DNA from: Chloranthus sessilifolius | Taxonomy: Eukaryota; Streptophyta; Magnoliopsida; Chloranthales; Chloranthaceae | NCBI GenBank assembly: GCA_021018995.1 | Contig: CM037598.1 | Span: forward strand, 50,731,185-50,795,184 | Reading direction: 5' to 3' | DNA: 64,000 nucleotides | Part shown: positions 58,630-64,000 of the stretch, piece after piece | Layout: every line of letters begins with the position of its first letter | Position numbering within the stretch: position 1 is the stretch's first letter | Translations under genes and position numbers: made by a program | The notes under the pieces: model-generated | What the model saw: only the letters and a program-made list of their open reading frames with translations | Told to the model about the DNA's origin: nothing | Databases searched by the model: none

Positions 58630-59345
58630 AAAGTATGGTGAAGGGAAAATTGGTCTTGGCTTAAGTGAATGTGGACGGAAAATTAGGCATGACTCGAGTG
58701 GACGGGAGAAATTTGGGTGTATTTGGATTGAAGGGAAGATGGGTATATGTGATGTGGATGGGGGAAAATTGGGCATGGTGGACGTGGGAAATTTGGGCAT
58801 GGTTTGAGAAAAAATGGGGATTTTTTGGGTGGAGGTATGTGGAAAATTAGGTGTATTTGAAGTGGAGGGATGTGGAAAATTGGGCATGACCCAAGTTGAT
58901 GTGGGGGGAATATGGGGTGAATTTTGAGTTGTGGGGGATGGGGGAAAATTAGGGTTATTTGGATTTGTTGGGAAATGGGGTGAAAACTGTGGTGTATGTG
59001 GGGTGGATGTGGATGGATTTTAGGTGGATGTGGATGGGAAAGTGGGTAAATGTTGAATGGCTATGGATGGGAAAATGGGCGCACTGAATGCTCTGGTGAA
59101 TTTGAATGGGGATTAGATTAGGGGTTCGGAGATGGGAATCTCCTCCATGTGGAAATATGTTGGGGAACGAGATGGGGATGAATCGGGGTCGGCATAAGCC
59201 GGATCAACCGCCCAAGACATGGTTTGGCGGTAGATCAGGTATGGATTCCTTGGGTGAGGCTCGAACACTTTCTTACTGCTTCCCCTACAGGATGATGGTG
59301 GGTAAGGCAATGTCGTTGCTCCGGCACCACAAGCATTGTTTCTTT
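58630..59345 (-). pseudogene. gag: Tat/Ogre-like gag N-terminus, Pro-rich
   Basis: On the minus strand, near 59310-59113, the frame reads RQTMSWAVDPAYADPD and SPTYFHMEEIPISEPLI, a start typical of Tat/Ogre gag proteins as far as I recall. It continues, with frame breaks, into repeated short Pro-rich units (PNFPHPSTS, PIFSQTMPKFP, PNFPPSTS) encoded by degenerate repeats rich in GATGGGGGAAAATTGGG on the plus strand (58640-59100). Truncated at 58629 by the junction with E2's LTR. Identification is moderate. Confidence 0.55.
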
Positions 59346-60576
59346 CTTTTTTTTAGATTTTTGTTTTGATTGATTTTATTTTATTTTTGGGATTTTATAT
59401 AGGACAAGAAATTTCTTCACCGTTGGATCAATAGGGTGCTTCGTCTGGGGCCTTAAAACTCCCTTTTTAGGTGGTGTTTACACCCTTGATGCCTCCCCTG
59501 ATGGGATTTCGATGCACCTTGAAAGAGTCAAAGGAAGACCTTTGATCAATGTAAGGGAACAGAAATCTACGCATCAACCCGATCCCTCGGAAGGGTCAAT
59601 AAGAAGGTGACCTCTCTTAACCGGCGAGGGCGTTTTGGGTGTCAATGATGTGGGAATTATCGAGGATACTAAAATTGCTAAGTGGGGGGCTCGGGGATAG
59701 TTAAAAAAGGCCTCAGATTCGGGTTGCTTGAGCTAAAACAGACTAGCGTATATATTATATACACTAGGCTAAAATTCTGGAGATTTGGCTTAGCGTGTAT
59801 ATTATACACGCTAGGCTAAATCTGGGAAATTTTTACTTCGCGGGTATATTGGACAGCAACAGCAAACCCGAGTTGGTCTATATTTTTTGGGTTTTTTGGA
59901 AGCAGTGCTTCCGGGGACTATTTTTCTTATTATCGGGTCCCTCCTTACCGCGCCTAAAGGATACAAGGCCGATTCTGTTCAACTAACATACTCCCTAAGG
60001 GTGTTAAGGCTTTGAGCAGTTCGATCACCCACTCGATATACCTCTGGCACAAGTGCCTTCTCAGATACTAGATGGGGTGGATCCTTTCGAGATCATCACC
60101 TCTAGGGCTGCCAATCTATCGGGAACCGGGACGGGTGTACCCCTCCTAAAATCTACCTGCGCAAAATTGAATTAAGTCCCCCTCTTGCTTCAATTTTAAG
60201 GGAGTTTGCTTAAGTTCAAAAACGGGCGGTCACAATCCCGTGCCGCCTCTAAGGGCCGGCGTCCACTATTGGAATATGATCTATACTATCAAGTAACTTG
60301 CCAAATGGCTAAGGTGTGTAAATACATAATTGGAAATGCTCAAGTAGGCCCACCAAACGGCTAAAGTGTGTAAATGACAAAATCGTAGGGTTGAGTAAAA
60401 GGTGAGCAACCAAGCCCGCCAATCGGCTAAGTCGGTAAATGATAGAATCGTAGGGGTAAGTAAAACAAATGCGGAATCATAGGGGTAAGTAATCAAAAAT
60501 GGATAAAAATAGTTGGTGAAAAGAAAAAAACATGCAACAAATGAGCCAAAACTTTAAGGAAAAGTTCTACAAGCTA
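59346..60576 (-). other. Ogre-like 5' leader with two palindromes
   Basis: Noncoding leader between PBS and gag on the minus strand. Two copies of the 23-bp palindrome lie at 59744-59766 and 59791-59813. I see no gene. Confidence 0.55.
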
Positions 60577-60594
60577 TCCCCAACAGAGTCGCCA
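60577..60594 (-). other. Primer binding site, Ogre-like element
   Basis: Minus strand TGGCGACTCTGTTGGGGA, the Tat/Ogre-type PBS, thought to pair with tRNA-Arg. Directly beside the LTR end. Confidence 0.75.
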
Positions 60595-61302
60595 TCTGTG
60601 CAACTGTGGACCTTGCAGGTTTGTCGCGACGATGCGCACTCTCTAAAAAATGGAGTCACCACCCGGAGCTTTTGGTGACCCGAGATATCTTAAAAATCAA
60701 TACGTAAGCACCAGAGTGTGAAAATATCACTCCCATTTACCGGTCTTTGCCAAAGGCTCTTGGGTAGGGGCTTCAGTTATCGATTGGGAATGTGTTAGCC
60801 ACCCGATCAACTTGTTCGTAAGCGATCTCTACTATGGTCAAATTAAAAAATAAAATAATATAAAGAAAGGCACTTCCTCTTATCCGAAGGCCCTCCGATA
60901 CTATTTGAGTCCCCCACCCTTACCAAAATTTTGGCGGCGTAACGGCTCAAATTAAAGGATAGAGGAAAAGAAAAGAAGGTAGAGGAATAGAGGGGAGAGC
61001 TAGAGCTCTCGGGCCCTTATAGCACCGATGTGGACCTTCACGTTGATGCGCTTCTAGTGAACTTTCCGATAGAAAATGGGCTAAGGAATGGGTTTGAACC
61101 TTCAAAGCTTGGAAGATAGAAGGTAGGAGAAGGCTAAGGCCTAGTTCTAGCTAAATCTAAGGATTTGATGATGGAAAATAGGATCTAGAAGGGTGAAAAC
61201 AATTCTGAAATTTTTGAGGTTTAGTGCTCAAAAGGAAAGAGGAAACTCTCTAGGATTTTCTCTTTTGAAAATTTTCAAGCCCTTAAGCAAGGGGGGGTGG
61301 CT

Positions 61303-61316
61303 CTCTATTTATAGAG
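61303..61316 (-). promoter_or_regulatory. TATA box, Ogre-like LTR
   Basis: Minus strand CTCTATAAATAGAG. Confidence 0.75.
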
Positions 61317-61748
61317 TTCGATGGGATTAGTGCAGGGTTAAAGAGCTAATTGGGATAGCAATTAGGTCATAGGGATCTAAGGTTTTCTAGGTTTTTGGAA
61401 GCTTAGATAGGTGGAAAATGGGTTTAATAGTAGATGATAGGGTGGGGCTTTAAATGGCTAAAGGTTTACAAATAGGATTAATGGGGTGCAACAGTCCTAA
61501 AGAAACTCACCCTGGACTTTGGGGTGGTCAACAAGTCAAACGCCAAATTCAAAATCTAGACATTTTCCCAAAAAACACTATTCCTAAGCCTAGCTTGTAT
61601 ATTATACACACTAGGCTTGGGAACAGTGTTCCCTGAGAAAATAAGGAATTCTGGGGCCTGTTCTGAATCTCAATTCTAAAAGGAAGAAGCCAATTTTGTC
61701 GAGCATGAATAATATGCCCACTAAGCCAATTTTGGTTAAAAATTGGCC

Positions 61749-61771
61749 TAGCGTGTATAATATACACGCTA
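61749..61771. repeat. 23-bp palindrome in Ogre-like U3
   Basis: Perfect 11-bp arms TAGCGTGTATA and TATACACGCTA around one base. A second, slightly decayed copy is at 61591-61613 and a poorer one at about 61699-61721. Confidence 0.9.
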
Positions 61772-62135
61772 GTGTAATTTCCTATATTTCTGCACAATTT
61801 TCAAATTGCCATAACTTTTGGTATGCAACTCGAATTAAGACAATTCTTAGCCCGTTGGAAAGCTAGGACCATCCTCTTTCCAATGGTATAGGCCTTAGAT
61901 CTAGCAGGGGTCTAAGAAAATTTTGGTATCCTCTTTCTATCCACAACTTAGGAGGGTTGGAACTAGGTCCGGGAAGGGTTCCATGGGTTAGGGTTGATTC
62001 CTAAGGGTCTGAGAAAGGTTCCTAATGGTCTTAGGAATATTTATAAGGGGTTGGGAGATACTTTTTGAAGCTCAGGGGTATGCCTTTCTCGAAGTATGTG
62101 TCGATCGAGCCTTGGGCCGAATTTGTGTATTTACA

Positions 62136-62150
62136 GATGCCCCACTTTGG
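62136..62150 (-). other. Polypurine tract, Ogre-like element
   Basis: Minus strand CCAAAGTGGGGCATC immediately before the LTR start TGTAAATAC. Confidence 0.75.
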
Positions 62151-62711
62151 TATCCGATCACTAGTGATCGTATGCCAAAGAAAGAGATATTCGACGAGGC
62201 CTAAGGCAACACTCACAACTCTACTAAATTCAAAGTGAACCTCAAACATCATGAAAGTAATAGGAACAACTAAATGGAGAGTGACATAAGCCCAACACTT
62301 AAAAAAATGTGCGTAACTCAAGAGTACCGAAAGCCCAATACCTGAAAAACCATGATGGTGTATTCGAAAATACATGATATTTGAGATTCATTTCGAACAA
62401 GACTACCCCCTGAGTAGGAGGTTGATCATCCCATACTTAAAGATTAGCGTAAAGCAATGACGCAAAGATCCACAGTTTGTTCCCAATCTCATGAGGCATT
62501 GATTGCCCCATTTGATTGGCCACGGCTCCCCCCACGCGAAGTAATCCAAATTTTTGGGTGAACCCAACGATCCCGAAGTTAATTTAGCACAACTACCCGA
62601 GCGAAGTGAATATTGATGTCACAAAACTTTTTGGGAGTGTGTGCCACTTTTGAGATAGTAAACTTGTCACCATCCTTTCTTTTTCTTCCTCTTTTCTTTA
62701 TTTTTTTTTGT
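62151..62711 (-). other. Ogre-like 3' internal region
   Basis: Noncoding sequence with Tat/Ogre character by position; no domain found in either strand. Confidence 0.45.
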
Positions 62712-62737
62712 TTATATATATATATACATATATATAT
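62712..62737. repeat. (TA)n microsatellite
   Basis: TTATATATATATATACATATATATAT-type run, one interruption. Confidence 0.9.
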
Positions 62738-62842
62738 TGGGTTTATATATTATCATATGAGAGTCTAGCATCTCATGCGCATAATATGCTTGCCAGGCTT
62801 AACCTGGGTAAAAAGAACAGTCGCATGGAGGAAAACATAAAC

Positions 62843-63008
62843 CTCGCGCATATATCATACATGCTAGGCCAAATCCTGAGAGAATAAGCTTAGCGTATAT
62901 ATTAAACACGCTAGGGCAAATCGGGGAGAAAATAAGCCTAGCGTGTATATTATACACGCTAGGCCATTTCTTGGAAAAATAAGCCTAGCTTGTATATTAT
63001 ACACGCTA
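62843..63008. repeat. Tandem array of the 23-bp palindrome, about 48-bp period
   Basis: Four units: a decayed copy at 62843-62865, then 62891-62913, 62939-62961 and 62986-63008. Each palindrome is followed by GGCCA or GGGCAAA and preceded by AATAAGC. The last two have near-perfect arms. On the plus strand a T-rich region with possible splice sites follows. Confidence 0.88.
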
Positions 63009-64000
63009 GGCCATTTTATCGTTTAAAATGGCTGGATACGAGCAGAGACCCGAAAACAGGGTATTTTTCAAAACTCTTCCATCTCTCTCTCCAAAATGAA
63101 ACGGGAGCCCCTCCTTATGTTCCATTGATTCGATTCAAACCTCGATATCGCACCAGTGTTATCATCACCGATCAATCCCGCATTCTACACCGGATCTAGT
63201 GTTTTACTTTTCAATCATGGTAACCATTTTAAGCCCCTTTTTTCTTGAATTTTTTTACTTCTTCCACAATGAAGTTAGGATTTTTGCCTCTAGGTGATAG
63301 AAAGATGGTTTTTTCTTGCAAAAATGTAACTATTTGTAATCCATTTGATTAATTTGTATATATTTGCATGGAGTTTGGTGAAAACTTTATCATTTTGTGC
63401 CCATATTTTTTTTCTTGATTTTTTTTTATTGGTGTAATTAGGGCTTTTGCAAAAATTATATTTTTTGTGAATGTAAACCCCTCAGGCTTCTTTTTTTTAT
63501 TTTATGCGTGCTTTTATGATGATTTTGGTCGAGGAAATGTGAGGAAATTTTGCTCTAACTTTAGAAATTTGAACGCCCTTCCTCAAGACCGAAAAAGCGG
63601 GCTTTTTCTAAAACTGCCATTTGACACCCCCCCCCCCCTTTTGAATTTAAAAATGAACATGTATGTGTGGATTTTTGTTTTGAAATGCAGGTGGTTCTTT
63701 TTTCCAAAACCTTAGCCTCTTTTTGTACACATGTGTAGATTTTCTTAATTTTTCTTGGAAAAGATTTTGAAAGGTGAATAACCCGATTTTTGCTTTGTTT
63801 CTTTTATATATTTTTTTTGGTTTGTTTCTTTGTTGAAATTAAATGACGGGACACATCCTCCTTTGAATTTTTTTGGAAATTTTGGCAGGAATGAGGCATG
63901 CTTACCTTCCTTTGGTCCAGTGTTGCTAGCAAAACGCTTGATTTCCTTTTGCTTATCATCTCCTAGTGCTTGGCATTTGTATATCTTTTTTCAGGATGCC
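63009..64000 (+). other. T-rich region after the palindrome array, no gene proven
   Basis: Contains a C12 run (63627-63638) and intron-like signals (TGAAATGCAG|GTGG near 63690, TTTTGGCAG|GAATG near 63890). GACC-GAAAA-CGGG-TTTTTC occurs near 63048 and again near 63588. It might be the 5' part of an antisense accessory gene, but I cannot show an ORF. Confidence 0.35.

Larger units (their letters stand above)
60597..62135 (-). repeat. Ogre-like LTR bordered by both PBS and PPT
   Basis: 1539 bp, minus strand TGTAAATACAC to TTGCACA. It has a TATA box at 61303-61316, and palindromes at 61591-61613 and 61749-61771 upstream of it. The PBS is on its left and the PPT (62136-62150) on its right, so one LTR borders both the 5' and the 3' internal ends. 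Confidence 0.8.

Noticed and set aside
58514..58887. Plus-strand Gly/Trp-rich ORFs over the G-rich repeat
   Set aside because: Antisense of the Pro-rich Ogre-like gag repeats, which make better sense on the minus strand.
63467..63715. 82-residue ORF near the right end
   Set aside because: Runs through a C12 homopolymer and T-rich sequence; composition-driven and without a domain.
1..64000. Host protein-coding or RNA genes
   Set aside because: All convincing protein similarity is retrotransposon gag, pol or accessory ORF; no tRNA or rRNA sequence was recognised.

Overview
The window is plant nuclear DNA made almost entirely of nested Ty3/gypsy LTR retrotransposons. Evidence for a flowering plant: tRNA-Met- and tRNA-Asp-type primer sites, a Tekay/Del-like chromovirus with a chromodomain, Athila-like elements with long LTRs and long 3' regions, and a Tat/Ogre-like element. 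The repeat load suggests a large genome; I cannot name the species. I see no convincing host gene, rRNA, tRNA or CRISPR array.

Layout. 1-5743 (+): Tekay-like element A (end of 5' LTR, PBS, decayed gag-pol), cut off inside integrase. 5744-17929 (+): Tekay-like element B with both LTRs, gag-pol in essentially one frame but full of stops, then an accessory ORF (aORF) behind its own repeat-rich upstream region. 17930-18218 (+): 3' end of an older Athila element (E0). 18219-58629 (-): Athila-like element E2, split twice. Its 3' LTR (18219-20325 plus 37050-37702) is interrupted by Athila-like element E1 (20326-37049, -). Its gag is interrupted by E3 (49035-56063, +), a non-autonomous Athila derivative with no gag-pol. 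E1's aORF is in turn interrupted by a solo LTR (25271-27402, +) with a perfect GGGGT target duplication. 58630-64000 (-): Tat/Ogre-like sequence, with a gag start and leader on the left, one LTR at 60597-62135, and 3' internal sequence on the right.

Two patterns stand out. First, every retrotransposon family here carries many degenerate copies of a CpG-containing palindrome upstream of its LTR promoter, and the palindrome differs by family: CTCGAG in A, TTCGATCGAA in B, CTCGCGAG in E1/E2, CCTATCGATAGG in the solo LTR, and a 23-bp palindrome with arms TAGCGTGTATA in the Ogre-like element. Second, B, E1 and E2 repeat their own palindrome array inside the element, between integrase and the aORF, ahead of what looks like a separate promoter (with a 5'-UTR intron in B and E2). 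The aORFs of B (a chromovirus) and E2 (an Athila) share a recognisable domain although the elements belong to different lineages. I infer a self-recognition or anti-silencing module, palindrome plus accessory protein, that has moved between or converged in these lineages.

Other structure: a stem-loop whose arms covary, present two or three times in every Athila-like LTR examined; and a second polypurine-tract-like motif flanked by small hairpins about 1.5-1.7 kb before the 3' LTR in E1, E2 and E3. Nonsense changes in A and B are mostly explained by C-to-T (or G-to-A) transitions, as expected after heavy cytosine methylation.
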